A DNA stretch of 64,000 nt, from contig NZ_CALFXI010000109.1 of the NCBI RefSeq assembly GCF_937958065.1, positions 1 through 64,000 of the forward strand, given 5' to 3'. Positions 1 to 9,199 of the stretch are shown here, piece after piece. The stretch's first letter is position 1. Each line of letters opens with the position of its first letter. The notes under the pieces are model-generated. The model was not told the origin of the DNA and made no database searches. It saw only the letters and a program-made list of their open reading frames with translations. The DNA is from an uncultured Steroidobacter sp. GTDB lineage: Bacteria; Pseudomonadota; Gammaproteobacteria; Steroidobacterales; Steroidobacteraceae. The translations under genes were made by a program, and so were the position numbers.

Positions 1-41
1 GTTTTCAAGACCGGTGCAATCGACCACTCTGCCACCCTTCC
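1..41 (-). tRNA. tRNA-Ser (anticodon UGA), partial
   Basis: Read on the minus strand from position 41, this is the 5' part of a serine tRNA: acceptor strand GGAAGGG, a D-arm like that of class II tRNAs, then an anticodon stem ACCGG and loop CTTGAAA, giving anticodon UGA. It closely follows the familiar enterobacterial serT sequence. The window starts just after the anticodon loop, so the long variable arm, T-arm and CCA end are missing. Confidence 0.88.
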
Positions 42-967
42 ACGCATGATGCGGCCCGGGCGGAGCGGCCCGGGGGCGCGCATCCTAGCATGGATCGAGG
101 GTGGACGACGGGACCCTACGTTCAGGAGGTACTGCCCGGCTCGGGCGGTGGTTGGCCGCTGGCGCAATGTTTCTAACGATGCTCGCCACAGCATAACCTT
201 GTCGAAGCAAACCCGAGCCAACAATCGCTGGCAGTTGTTGCTTTCGAGCACGCTATGCAGATGTTCGAGCGGTCTCAGCGCGTCGCTTTACTTCGGCGAT
301 GCGCACCTGAGCCGAGCTGCGATCACGTGCGCGAATGAGATCTCCCCAGCGAGGGCGCCCTCGGCAGCAGCGGCAGCACTTCTGTGCACAGCACCTCGGC
401 CTGCTGTAATCGATTGTGATTGATCGCGCGCCCATTGATCCGCGAGCCGAAGCTCCGCCATGTTCGCCCAAGCAATGCGGCCGTGAGCTCGGGCAGCACC
501 GCGCGCTGGAACGCAGGTACAAAACAGGAACTCGCGCAGCCCCTCCGGCAGCTCTCACCACGATTCAGCCGTGACCTAAGCGCCGATGTCGTGATCGAGC
601 CCTTCGACGCGCTGCAGTGCGAGCAACAGCACGACTCTCCTACTGCACCCGATGCGGCGGCGATCGAGCAGTCCGGCGAAGCTCGCGCCCTTCGGCAGAC
701 AGGTCGAAAGGGCCTCGGCCGTTTTCGACCAGAGCAGGCCCTGGAATCCACCAGGCTGCTGACAGCACTGTCAATGCTCCTGCCACCCCGCTCGCGACCG
801 GCTTCCTGACAGCGCAGTAAGGTTCAACCCCTTGCAATTCAAAACCTTGCAATCACATAGACGGAGCCTGCCCAGGGCACTGTAGAATGCTGGACAAGGC
901 GCGTCGGCCTGCAACTCGCGGGACGGAACGCGGTCCAACTGGACGATATCCGGAGGAGTTGAAAGTC
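42..967. other. Long stretch without a supported gene
   Basis: About 925 bases separate the tRNA from the Bax-inhibitor gene. Several overlapping open frames exist on both strands, but they have low-complexity Arg/Ala/Ser-rich translations typical of shadow frames in GC-rich DNA, and none has a recognisable domain. A minus-strand frame around 575-770 (containing FQGLLWSKTAEALSTCL) looks slightly more protein-like and ends in a stop near 575. It could be a decayed gene, but I cannot name it. The final 60 bases hold the leader and ribosome-binding site of the next gene. Confidence 0.4.
82..87 (-). promoter_or_regulatory. Candidate -10 element of tRNA-Ser(UGA)
   Basis: On the minus strand the hexamer TAGGAT lies about 40 bases upstream of the tRNA 5' end and is followed by a GC-rich discriminator (GCGCG), as expected for a stable-RNA promoter under stringent control. 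No good -35 box is visible at the right distance. The leader between it and the tRNA holds two direct copies of CGGCCCGGG (plus strand). Confidence 0.3.
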
Positions 968-1642
968 ATGGCGTCTTATCCAAGCACCATTGCAAGTACT
1001 ACGCGCAGCTCTGCGCTGACGACCAACAAGGTTCTGCGCAACACGTATCTGTTGCTCGGTGCCACGCTCGCCTTCAGCGCGCTGACGGCCGGCGTCTCCA
1101 TGCTGCTCAACCTGCCCCACCCGGGTCTGTTGATCACGCTGGTCGGCTACTTCGGCCTGCTGTTCGCGGTCACCAAGACGCAGAACAGTGCGTGGGGTCT
1201 GCTGTTCATCTTCCTGCTGACCGGCTTCATGGGCCTGACGCTCGGCCCCATCATCAGCATGTATCTGAAGTTCCTGCCGAACGGCGCGCAAGTCGTGACC
1301 ACGGCGCTCGGCGTCACCGCCGCGACCTTCGTCGGCTTGTCGGCCTACGCGGTCAAGAGCCAGAAGGACTTCAGCTTCATGGGCGGCTTCCTGATGGTGG
1401 GCATCATCGGCGCCTTCCTGCTGGGTCTGGTGGCGGTGTTCTTCAACATGCCTACCCTGTCGCTGGTGGTCTCGGGCGTGTTCGTGATCGCGATGGCCGG
1501 CCTGATCCTGTATCAGACCAGCGCCATCATTCACGGCGGCGAGACGAACTACATCATGGCGACCGTCACGCTGTACGTGAGCATCTACAACCTGTTCACC
1601 AGCCTGCTGCACCTGCTGGGCGCGGCCTCCGGTGATGACTGA
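968..1642 (+). CDS. Bax inhibitor-1 / YccA family inner-membrane protein
   Basis: This 224-residue, very hydrophobic protein has about seven transmembrane segments. It has the usual layout of bacterial Bax-inhibitor-1 (YccA/YbhL) proteins: a short Ser/Thr-rich cytoplasmic N-terminus followed by closely packed helices. In E. coli YccA binds FtsH and modulates its degradation of membrane proteins, and other family members are linked to pH-sensitive calcium leak; which applies here is unknown. The start at 968 is chosen because CGGAGGAG lies just upstream, and the longer frame from 887 adds only an Arg-rich leader. It stands alone and converges on serS, with a shared hairpin between them. Confidence 0.85.
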   Translation: MASYPSTIASTTRSSALTTNKVLRNTYLLLGATLAFSALTAGVSMLLNLPHPGLLITLVGYFGLLFAVTKTQNSAWGLLFIFLLTGFMGLTLGPIISMYLKFLPNGAQVVTTALGVTAATFVGLSAYAVKSQKDFSFMGGFLMVGIIGAFLLGLVAVFFNMPTLSLVVSGVFVIAMAGLILYQTSAIIHGGETNYIMATVTLYVSIYNLFTSLLHLLGAASGDD

Positions 1643-1666
1643 TCGTCTGACCCAAGGCTGAAAGAC

Positions 1667-1699
1667 AAAGGGCGCTGCCACATGCAGCGCCCTTTTTGT
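1667..1699. terminator. Bidirectional rho-independent terminator between yccA-like gene and serS
   Basis: A perfect 9-bp stem, GGGCGCTGC at 1670-1678 and GCAGCGCCC at 1684-1692, encloses a five-base loop. It is followed by five T on the plus strand and preceded by AAA. It lies between two convergent genes and can end transcription from the left; it is also placed to end serS transcripts from the right. Confidence 0.85.
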
Positions 1700-1727
1700 T
1701 TGCCTTGATCGTGGATCGTGCGTCTTG

Positions 1728-3008
1728 TTACGGACGCCGGATCACATCCAGGCCGCCCATGTACGGCTTGAGCACCTCGGGCACTTTGATGCTGCCATCC
1801 GGCTCCTGATAGTTCTCCAGCACGGCCACGAGGGCCCGGCCGGCGGCCACGCCGGAGCCGTTCAGCGTATGCAGCGGTTCGGGCTTACCGGTCTCCGGGT
1901 TGCGCCAGCGCGCCTGCATGCGACGCGCCTGGAACGCCTCGAAGTTCGAGCACGAAGAAATCTCGCGATACGCCTCCTGCCCCGGCAGCCAGACCTCCAG
2001 GTCGTAGGTCTTCGCCGAGCCGAAACCGATGTCGCCGGAGGACAGCGCCATCACGCGATACGGAAGGTTCAGCCGCTTGAGCACTTCTTCGGCATTGCGG
2101 GTGAGCGTCTCGTGCTCGGCGTAGGAGTCCTGTGGTTTCGACAGGTGCACCAGCTCCACTTTCTCGAACTGATGCTGACGTATCATGCCGCGCGTGTCCT
2201 TGCCATAGGAGCCCGCTTCGGAACGGAAACAGGGCGTGTGCGCCACGTAGCGAATCGGCAGCTCGTTCGCTTCGATGATGGTGTCACGCGCCAGATTCGT
2301 CACCGGCACTTCGGCCGTTGGAATCAGATACAGACCTGACTCGCCCTTGATGCCGAACAGATCCGCTTCGAACTTCGGCAGCTGGCCGGTGCCTGTGAGC
2401 GACTGCGCGTTCACGAGATAGGGAACATACGTCTCGCGATAACCGTGCTCGCCGGTGTGCAGATCGAGCATGAACTGGATCAACGCCCGATGCAGTCGCG
2501 CCAGCGGCCCGGTCAGCACGGAGAAGCGAGCGCCGGAGATCTTGCCGGCGGCGGCGAAATCCATCTGGCCGAGCTTCTCGCCGAGTTCGACGTGATCGAG
2601 CGGCTTGTATGCAAACTTGCGCGGCTCGCCCCAACGACGAATCTCGACGTTGGCGGTTTCATCGGCGCCAACCGGCACGCTCTCGTGCAGCATGTTCGGC
2701 AGCCCGAGCGTGATCTTCTCCAGCTCGGCCTGCACCTTGGCGAACTCCGCTTCGGCCGCCGCAAGCTCGCTGCCGAGGGTCTCGACCTGCTTCAAGAGCG
2801 GCGCGATGTCCTGCCCCTGCGCCTTGGCCTTGCCGACGCTCTTGGCATGAACGTTCTTCTCGTTGCGCAGCTCGTCGGCCCGCACCTGCCATTTCTTGCG
2901 CGCCTCCTCCAGCGAGCTCAGCTGGGCCACGTCCAGCTTGAAACCGCGTTTCGCGAGGTTCGCGGCCACGGCGTCGGGATCGGAGCGGAGCAGTTTGGGG
3001 TCGAGCAT
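1728..3008 (-). CDS. serS: Seryl-tRNA synthetase
   Basis: This 426-residue class II aminoacyl-tRNA synthetase charges tRNA-Ser (and tRNA-Sec where present) with serine. The first ~110 residues form the antiparallel coiled-coil arm that grips the long variable arm of tRNA-Ser. The catalytic core follows, with motif 2 (FRSEAGSYGKDTRG) and motif 3 (GVAAGRALVAVLENYQ) clearly readable. The start MLDPKLLRSDPDAVAANLAKR matches the family; the frame stays open upstream into unrelated Arg-rich sequence, so the longer form is rejected. It ends the ftsK-lolA-VanZ-rarA-serS block. Confidence 0.97.
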   Translation of the reverse strand: MLDPKLLRSDPDAVAANLAKRGFKLDVAQLSSLEEARKKWQVRADELRNEKNVHAKSVGKAKAQGQDIAPLLKQVETLGSELAAAEAEFAKVQAELEKITLGLPNMLHESVPVGADETANVEIRRWGEPRKFAYKPLDHVELGEKLGQMDFAAAGKISGARFSVLTGPLARLHRALIQFMLDLHTGEHGYRETYVPYLVNAQSLTGTGQLPKFEADLFGIKGESGLYLIPTAEVPVTNLARDTIIEANELPIRYVAHTPCFRSEAGSYGKDTRGMIRQHQFEKVELVHLSKPQDSYAEHETLTRNAEEVLKRLNLPYRVMALSSGDIGFGSAKTYDLEVWLPGQEAYREISSCSNFEAFQARRMQARWRNPETGKPEPLHTLNGSGVAAGRALVAVLENYQEPDGSIKVPEVLKPYMGGLDVIRRP

Positions 3009-3121
3009 GACGATCAGCTTAAACCGGAAGAATGGACCTTCCGACAGTCTAACACTGAGCGCCCGGCCGCCGCCGCTCGCACGGAGCGAACATATGCCGC
3101 GAATCGTAGCTGCCGACGGCC

Positions 3122-4405
3122 CTATTTCTTGCGCCGGGCCAGCGCCTCGGCAATCTTGATTTCCATGCCCCGGGAGACGGGCTGGTAGTACTGGCGAGGC
3201 TCCATGCCGTCGGGGAAGTAGTTCTCGCCGGCCGCGTAAGCATCCGGCTCGTCGTGCGCGTAGCGATAATCCTTGCCGTAGCCGAGCGACTTCATCAGCT
3301 TGGTCGGCGCATTGCGCAGATGCAATGGGACATCGAGCGAGCCCAGGGTCTTCGCATCCTGCATGGCTTGGCCGAACGCCTTGTAGACGGCATTGCTCTT
3401 CGCCGCGCAAGCGAGGAACACGACCACCTGCGCGATGGCCAACTCTCCTTCCGGCGACCCGAGGCGCTCGTACACCTCGCACGCTTCCAATGCCAACGTA
3501 TGGCCGCGCGGATCGGCGAGCCCGATATCTTCAGACGCCATGCGAAGCACGCGGCGGGCGATGTATCGAGGATCACAGCCGCCATCCAGCATTCGACACA
3601 ACCAGTACAGCGCCGCATCTGGATCGCTACCGCGCACCGACTTATGCAGCGCCGAGATCTGGTCGTAAAACGCCTCGCCCTGCTTGTCGAACCGTCGCAA
3701 GCCGCCTGAAGCCACTTCGTTGGCGATCGCTTCGGTGATCGTCGGCGGATCGACATCGCTCGCGAGATCGATCGCAAGCTCGAGCATATTGAGCGAGCGG
3801 CGAGCATCGCCGTCGGCAGCTTTCGCCATCAATTCCAGCGCGCGCTCCTCCGCCTTCACCCGGCCTGCTTCTCTGGCGAGCGCACGATCCAGCACCTGCC
3901 GGATATCCGGCTCGGTGAGCGAGCGCAACACATAGACGCGCGCCCGTGACAGCAACGCGTTATTCAATTCGAACGAGGGATTTTCGGTGGTCGCGCCGAC
4001 GAAGACCAAGGTGCCGTCTTCCACCCACGGCAGAAACGCATCCTGCTGTGCCTTGTTGAAACGATGCACCTCGTCCAGAAACAACACCGTGCGACGGCCG
4101 GCACGACGGGCTTCCTGTGCCTGTTCGGCGGCAGCGCGAATGTCTTTGACGCCCGCCATTACCGCGGAGAGCGCGATGAACTGCGCATCGCACTGCTGCG
4201 CCACCAGGCGCGCCAGCGTGGTTTTACCCGTGCCGGGCGGTCCCCACAGAATCATCGAATGCAGATGACCGCCTTCGAGCATGCGTCGCAGCGGCTTGCC
4301 CGGGCCGAACAGATGCGTCTGCCCGATGTATTCATCGAGCGAAGCCGGCCGCATGCGATCGGCGAGCGGTCGCGCGTCAACGGCATCCTCGAACGGCAAA
4401 TTCAC
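3122..4405 (-). CDS. rarA: Replication-associated recombination protein A (RarA/MgsA)
   Basis: This 427-residue AAA+ ATPase of the RarA/Mgs1/WRNIP1 family acts at stalled replication forks. It has Walker A GPPGTGKTT, Walker B LFLDEVHRF, sensor and arginine-finger segments (ENPSFELNNALLSRARVY), then the clamp-loader-like C-terminal tetramerisation region. The GTG start (4403-4405) is chosen because the following sequence, with LADRMRPASLDEYIGQ, matches other RarA N-termini. This GTG also overlaps the TGA of the VanZ-like gene as GTGA, implying translational coupling. The frame is open further upstream, but only antisense-like sequence is added there. Confidence 0.95.
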   Translation of the reverse strand: MNLPFEDAVDARPLADRMRPASLDEYIGQTHLFGPGKPLRRMLEGGHLHSMILWGPPGTGKTTLARLVAQQCDAQFIALSAVMAGVKDIRAAAEQAQEARRAGRRTVLFLDEVHRFNKAQQDAFLPWVEDGTLVFVGATTENPSFELNNALLSRARVYVLRSLTEPDIRQVLDRALAREAGRVKAEERALELMAKAADGDARRSLNMLELAIDLASDVDPPTITEAIANEVASGGLRRFDKQGEAFYDQISALHKSVRGSDPDAALYWLCRMLDGGCDPRYIARRVLRMASEDIGLADPRGHTLALEACEVYERLGSPEGELAIAQVVVFLACAAKSNAVYKAFGQAMQDAKTLGSLDVPLHLRNAPTKLMKSLGYGKDYRYAHDEPDAYAAGENYFPDGMEPRQYYQPVSRGMEIKIAEALARRKK

Positions 4406-4806
4406 GACTTCTGCGTCCCGGTAACGAATGCCACCACAGACTCCACGCGCTGTGCCCAGCCGCCGAGCCCCATCCAGCACAAGAGCAGACCGGCAACCAC
4501 GCCGGTGCTGTTCGCGATGACATCGAGCACATCCGCCTGGCGCCCCCAACCCATGGCGCCCTGGGCCAGCTCGATCAGCACGCCCATGACCACCAGGCCA
4601 ATCCCGATGATCCAGTATCGTGAGCGCGGATAGATCCCGCCGAACCAGCACGAGAGCAGCAGATAGCCGATGAAGTGCTCGGACTTGTCACTCAGACTGG
4701 ACGGCAGCGGCAGCCGGTCGGTGGGCATGAGACAGACGACGATGGCCAACCCGACGGCGAGCCAGCCCAGGCTGAGCCACAGCCTCGGAAATCTCAACGG
4801 CAACAT
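4402..4806 (-). CDS. VanZ-like small membrane protein
   Basis: This 134-residue protein has four predicted transmembrane helices and the VanZ-like signature: a DKSEHFIGYLLL segment after the first helix and a VLIELAQGAMGWGRQADVLD segment later. VanZ itself gives teicoplanin resistance in enterococci, but most proteobacterial relatives have no known function. It lies 4 bases downstream of lolA and its stop overlaps the rarA start, so it is part of this operon. A link to envelope maintenance is only a guess from its neighbours. Confidence 0.75.
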   Translation of the reverse strand: MLPLRFPRLWLSLGWLAVGLAIVVCLMPTDRLPLPSSLSDKSEHFIGYLLLSCWFGGIYPRSRYWIIGIGLVVMGVLIELAQGAMGWGRQADVLDVIANSTGVVAGLLLCWMGLGGWAQRVESVVAFVTGTQKS

Positions 4807-4810
4807 GACC

Positions 4811-5467
4811 TCAATTCCTGGACGTATCGCCGATCACGTCGGCCCCAGGCGGTACGGTAAAGGTGAAACGTGACGGATCGAGGGCCACATTGCGTTCCAA
4901 TTGTGAGAACTCGAGATTCGTGGTCTGGCCGAGCTTGTCGGCCAGCTGCATGAACCTGAGCTGGTTGCCCTCGAAGCCGAGCCGCACCCATTTGAAATCC
5001 GTGTCATCGCGTTTGGGTTGCATGCGTACCCACGAAATGCCGCCTTCCTGGGTGCTCTGCGTGACCGTGAAGTTGTCCTGCAGATTGCCCTGACCGCTCA
5101 GCAGCATGGCGGGCGTCGCCGACAGGGTGTCATCGAGCTTGCGCACTGTCACCTGTTGCAGATCGGCGTCGTACAGCCAGATGCGCGAGCCGTCGGCGAC
5201 GATGACCTGCTCGTTCGGCTCGCGATAATCCCAACGGAACCGATCGGGCCGGCGGATCGCCAGCGTGCCGCTCGCCTGCTCGACGGTCGAGCCATTGCGA
5301 TCCATCAGCGTTTGTTTGAACTGCGCCTGCAGCGATTGCAGGCCCTGCAGGAAGCTCTCGACTTTCTGCTGACCCGCGGCGGTATCCGATGCCGCGAGCG
5401 TCACGTGCGCCCACAGCGTGAGGAGCAACGCGGCCGCGAGCCGACCTGCAGTTGAAAATCGTGTCAT
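4811..5467 (-). CDS. lolA: Outer-membrane lipoprotein carrier protein LolA
   Basis: This 218-residue periplasmic chaperone takes lipoproteins from the LolCDE ABC transporter and hands them to the outer membrane. The first ~25 residues form a Sec signal peptide ending near TLAASD. The mature part has the LolA pattern, including LQAQFKQTL, the segment RRPDRFRWDYREPNEQVIVAD and LWLYD-like strand IWLYDADLQQV. It lies between ftsK and the VanZ-like gene, an arrangement common in Gammaproteobacteria. Confidence 0.95.
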   Translation of the reverse strand: MTRFSTAGRLAAALLLTLWAHVTLAASDTAAGQQKVESFLQGLQSLQAQFKQTLMDRNGSTVEQASGTLAIRRPDRFRWDYREPNEQVIVADGSRIWLYDADLQQVTVRKLDDTLSATPAMLLSGQGNLQDNFTVTQSTQEGGISWVRMQPKRDDTDFKWVRLGFEGNQLRFMQLADKLGQTTNLEFSQLERNVALDPSRFTFTVPPGADVIGDTSRN

Positions 5468-5471
5468 CGAG

Positions 5472-7763
5472 CTACTCTTCGGCCGGCGGCGGCGCCAGCA
5501 CTTCGCGCGAGCCGTTGGACTGCAGCGGACCGACCAGGCCGGCCGCCTCCATGGTTTCGATCATGCGCGCGGCGCGGTTGTAGCCGATCTTCAAACGACG
5601 CTGCACGCCGGAGATCGACGCCTTGCGGGATTCGACCACGATTTTCACCGCCTGATCGTACAAAGGATCCTGCTCGCCATCGGAACCCTCACCGCCCTCG
5701 CCGCCTTCGTCATCCTCGCCCTTTAGACCAGGAATCGGCGTGGAAGGTCCTTTCAGGATTTCATCCACGTAGGACGGCGGCGACGCGCCCTTCAAGCTGC
5801 CGACCACGCGATGCACTTCCGCATCGGAGACGAACGCGCCGTGCACGCGCACCGGCACCGAGGTGCCGGGCTGCAGGAACAGCATGTCGCCGTGACCGAG
5901 CAGCGCCTCGGCGCCCATCTGATCGAGAATGGTGCGCGAGTCGACCTTCGCCGACACCTGGAACGCGATACGCGTTGGAATGTTTGCTTTGATCAGACCC
6001 GTGATCACGTCCACCGACGGACGCTGCGTGGCGAGAATCAGGTGAATGCCCGAGGCACGCGCCTTCTGCGCCAGTCGCGCGATCAGCTCTTCGACCTTCT
6101 TGCCGACGATCATCATCATGTCGGCCAACTCGTCGACGATGACGACGATGAACGGCAGCGGCTCCAGGAACGGCACTTCGTTCGGATCGCCTTCCGGTCC
6201 GAGCATCTTCATCAGCAACGGATCGCGGATCGGCTCCTTCGCCTCCTGCGCTTCCTTGATCTTGCGATTGAAGCCGGCGAGATTGCGCACGCCCAGCGCC
6301 GCCATCAGCTGGTAGCGCCGTTCCATCTCGGCGACGCACCAGCGCAGCGCGTTGGCGGCTTCCTTCATGTCCGTGACGACCGGCGCCAACAGATGCGGAA
6401 TGCCCTCGTACACCGACAATTCCAGCATCTTCGGATCGATCATGATCAAGCGCACATGTTCGGCCGATGCCTTGTAGAGCAACGACAGCACCATGGCGTT
6501 GACCGCCGTCGACTTACCCGAGCCGGTCGTACCACCGACCAGCAAGTGCGGCATGCGGGCGAGATCGGCGCACACCGGACCGCCACTGATGTCCTTGCCG
6601 AGCACCAGCGCCAGCGGCGAGGACATGTCATCGTAAGCTTTGGACTTGATGATCTCGCCCAGCGTGACGATCTCGCGCTTCTCGTTGGGAATCTCCAGGC
6701 CCACGGTGGATTTGCCCGGAATGACTTCCACGACGCGCACGCTGATCGCGGAAAGTGCACGCGCGAGATCCTTCGCAAGATTGGTGATCTGGCTGACTTT
6801 CACGCCGGTGCCGAGGCTGAGCTCGAAGCGCGTGATGACGGGGCCCGGATTCACCGCGACCACTTCAGCCTCGACGCCGAAGTCGCGCAGCTTGATCTCG
6901 ACCAGGCGCGACATGGCCTCGAGCGCTTCGGACGAGTAACCCTGCTGTTTCGGCGGCGGGTCATCGAGCAGCGACAGCGGCGGCAGCTCCTTCGACTGCG
7001 GCGCTTCGAACAGCGCGACCTGACGTTCCTTCTCGACGCGCTCGCTCTTCTCCACCTTCTGCTCGACCCGCTCGATCTTCGGCGGCGGCCGGGAGGCGAC
7101 GCGCTTCTTCTCCTCGCGAATGACTTCGCTGCGCGCTTCCTTCACCTCGCGACCTTGTTTGATCTCGCGCGCGGTGCTGACCCGGCCGGAAACCCATTCG
7201 AACGCACGCAGCGTCGCGCGCCCCGTCAGGTCCATGAGCTGAATCCACGAATGGCCGATGAACAGCGACACACCGGCAAGCCACAACGCGAGCAGCAACA
7301 ATGTCGCACCGAGGAAGCTCAAGCCCGAGTCGAGCCCCTGCCCGACCAGCGAGCCGAGCACACCGCCGGCCGAATCCGGATAGCTGCTGATGGTGAAGTG
7401 CAGGCTCGCGAGCCCGCAGCTGGTAGCGAGGGTCAGCAGGAATCCCAAGCCGCGAAACGCCAGCGTGGCGCGCGACTGAGCGTCATCCTTGCTGCGGTCC
7501 CGATAAAGCAGCCAGCCGGCATACCCGATCATGATCGGGAACAAGAACGCCGGCGCGCCGAACAGCAGCACCAGCAGCCCCGCCAGATGCGCGCCGAGGG
7601 GACCGATGACGTTGGCGATCGGCCCGGGCTCACCCGTGGTGGCGAATGAGGGATCGTGGCGGTCGTAAGTCAGCAGCGCCGCCAGCACGATCAGTGCGAG
7701 CGCGCCGAACACCCACAGCGCACCCTCGCGCAATGACCGCACGACGGTGGACCCCAACCGCAT
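5472..7763 (-). CDS. ftsK: DNA translocase FtsK
   Basis: This septal DNA pump aligns dif sites and activates XerCD during division. The N-terminal ~200 residues hold four transmembrane helices. A charged linker with heptad-like Lys/Glu stretches follows; it is short (about 80 residues), so the protein is 763 residues against more than 1300 in E. coli. The RecA-like motor has Walker A GGTTGSGKSTAVNAM and Walker B FIVVIVDELADMMM. The last ~70 residues form the winged-helix gamma domain that reads KOPS (KIGYNRAARMIETMEAAGLVG). The ATG at 7763 is preferred to a TTG ten codons upstream; neither has a strong ribosome-binding site. Confidence 0.96.
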   Translation of the reverse strand: MRLGSTVVRSLREGALWVFGALALIVLAALLTYDRHDPSFATTGEPGPIANVIGPLGAHLAGLLVLLFGAPAFLFPIMIGYAGWLLYRDRSKDDAQSRATLAFRGLGFLLTLATSCGLASLHFTISSYPDSAGGVLGSLVGQGLDSGLSFLGATLLLLALWLAGVSLFIGHSWIQLMDLTGRATLRAFEWVSGRVSTAREIKQGREVKEARSEVIREEKKRVASRPPPKIERVEQKVEKSERVEKERQVALFEAPQSKELPPLSLLDDPPPKQQGYSSEALEAMSRLVEIKLRDFGVEAEVVAVNPGPVITRFELSLGTGVKVSQITNLAKDLARALSAISVRVVEVIPGKSTVGLEIPNEKREIVTLGEIIKSKAYDDMSSPLALVLGKDISGGPVCADLARMPHLLVGGTTGSGKSTAVNAMVLSLLYKASAEHVRLIMIDPKMLELSVYEGIPHLLAPVVTDMKEAANALRWCVAEMERRYQLMAALGVRNLAGFNRKIKEAQEAKEPIRDPLLMKMLGPEGDPNEVPFLEPLPFIVVIVDELADMMMIVGKKVEELIARLAQKARASGIHLILATQRPSVDVITGLIKANIPTRIAFQVSAKVDSRTILDQMGAEALLGHGDMLFLQPGTSVPVRVHGAFVSDAEVHRVVGSLKGASPPSYVDEILKGPSTPIPGLKGEDDEGGEGGEGSDGEQDPLYDQAVKIVVESRKASISGVQRRLKIGYNRAARMIETMEAAGLVGPLQSNGSREVLAPPPAEE

Positions 7764-8115
7764 TCCGTCGCGCGCCTCAGCCCTGCTGGCCAACTCGATT
7801 CACCCCGACCAATTGCATAAGAAAAACCGCGTAAACCCTTGATATCGAATATACATTATCCCAGGTCCGGCAGGTTGCGCCAAACCCTGAAGCCACCCTC
7901 GTGGCAGGCCAGCGGGAGCTGTCCGTCGATGACCGGCATCGAGGCCCTCTATTTGGCGGCCCCGGGGCGCATTACATACCATTCGCCCCCTGACTGAACC
8001 GTGGGCGGGCGGACTGGCGGATGAACCGCGCGGCGTTGCTATTCGCGACCGCCGCCCTCACAGACTGTCAGAACTCTCGCATCGACGCTTTAAGGATCGT
8101 GAAGGTGAATCATAC
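7764..8115. promoter_or_regulatory. Divergent intergenic region between ftsK and trxB
   Basis: About 350 bases hold no supported gene. The stretch 7811-7860 is clearly AT-rich against its surroundings (it includes GATATCGAATATACATTATC) and probably carries the ftsK promoter and perhaps a trxB promoter, although no hexamer pair with good spacing stands out. The trxB ribosome-binding site is the AAGGTGA just before its ATG. In many relatives lrp lies here, but no lrp is seen. Confidence 0.4.
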
Positions 8116-9087
8116 ATGAGCACTCCCCGCCACTCCCGGTTGATCATTCTGGGGTCGGGCCCCGCAGGCTACGCCGCCGCCGTCTATGCCGCGCGCGCCA
8201 ATCGCAAGCCGCTGCTGCTGACCGGCCTCGAGGAAGGCGGCCAGCTCATGACCACCACCGAGGTCGACAACTGGCCGGGCGATCCGCATGGCCTCACCGG
8301 CCCGAAGCTGATGGAGCGCATGCGCGAGCACGCCGAGCGCTTCAATACCGAAGTCGTGAACGATCACATCAACAGCGTCGATCTGTCGCAGCGTCCGTTC
8401 AGGCTCGAAGGCGACCGCGGCGCGTACACCTGCGATGCGCTGATCATCGCAACCGGCGCGACCGCCAAATATCTGGGCCTGGAGTCGGAGCAGAATTTCC
8501 GCGGCCGCGGCGTGTCCGCCTGCGCCACGTGCGACGGCTTCTTCTTCAAGAATCAGAAGGTCGCCGTGATCGGCGGCGGCAACACCGCGGTGGAAGAAGC
8601 GCTGTATCTGTCGAACATCGCATCGCACGTCACGCTGGTCCATCGGCGCGACAAGCTGCGTTCGGAGAAAATCCTCCAGGATCATCTGTTCGAACGCGAG
8701 AAGGCCGGCAAGGTATCGATCGTGTGGAATCACCAAGTGGATGAAGTGCTCGGCGATGACAGTGGTGTCACCGGCGTTCGCATCGCGCCCGTGGCCGGCG
8801 GTCCGAAGCGCGATATCGAGGTGACGGGCATGTTCGTCGCCGTCGGTCACGCGCCGAACACGCAGCTGTTCGAAGGCCAGCTGGAAATGAAAGGCGGCTA
8901 TCTGGTGGTGAAGTCCGGCCTCAACGGCAACGCCACGCAGACCAGCGTGCCCGGCGTGTTCGCGGCGGGCGACGTCGCCGATCATGTGTATCGCCAGGCG
9001 ATCACTTCGGCCGGCACGGGCTGCATGGCGGCGCTCGACGCCGACAAGTATCTCGACCAGCTCGATGCGGCCAACCTCAAGGCATGA
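8116..9087 (+). CDS. trxB: Thioredoxin-disulfide reductase
   Basis: This 323-residue flavoprotein uses NADPH to reduce thioredoxin. It has an N-terminal FAD-binding GSGPAGYAAAVYAAR motif, the redox-active CATC pair (in SACATCDGFFF), an NADPH-binding GGGNTAVEEALYL motif and the C-terminal FAD contact GVFAAGDVAD. Its length and motif order are normal for the low-molecular-weight bacterial type. It is followed by a strong hairpin, so it may be its own transcription unit. Confidence 0.96.
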   Translation: MSTPRHSRLIILGSGPAGYAAAVYAARANRKPLLLTGLEEGGQLMTTTEVDNWPGDPHGLTGPKLMERMREHAERFNTEVVNDHINSVDLSQRPFRLEGDRGAYTCDALIIATGATAKYLGLESEQNFRGRGVSACATCDGFFFKNQKVAVIGGGNTAVEEALYLSNIASHVTLVHRRDKLRSEKILQDHLFEREKAGKVSIVWNHQVDEVLGDDSGVTGVRIAPVAGGPKRDIEVTGMFVAVGHAPNTQLFEGQLEMKGGYLVVKSGLNGNATQTSVPGVFAAGDVADHVYRQAITSAGTGCMAALDADKYLDQLDAANLKA

Positions 9088-9144
9088 GGCCGGAAAAGCT
9101 GCGCGCCCCCAAGGAGCGCGGCTGCGGTCATCCCACGGGAAGCT

Positions 9145-9170
9145 GATGGCGCGCGCCGATGCGCGCCATC
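9145..9170 (+). terminator. Hairpin downstream of trxB
   Basis: A perfect 10-bp stem, GATGGCGCGC at 9145-9154 with GCGCGCCATC at 9161-9170, has a six-base loop. No T-tract follows, so it is either a rho-assisted end point, an mRNA 3' protector or an attenuator ahead of the next gene. Confidence 0.45.
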
Positions 9171-9199
9171 GTCTCGCCGATCGGTAAGGTCGGGGCTCA

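Noticed and set aside
3009..3482. N-terminal extension of seryl-tRNA synthetase
   Set aside because: The open frame continues upstream, but it overlaps rarA in another frame, and the family start MLDPKLLRSDP is at 3008.
5811..7649. A 612-codon plus-strand open frame through ftsK
   Set aside because: It is fully antisense to FtsK, whose motor and gamma-domain motifs are intact. The antisense translation is His/Arg/Gln/Asp-rich low-complexity sequence, as expected in GC-rich DNA.
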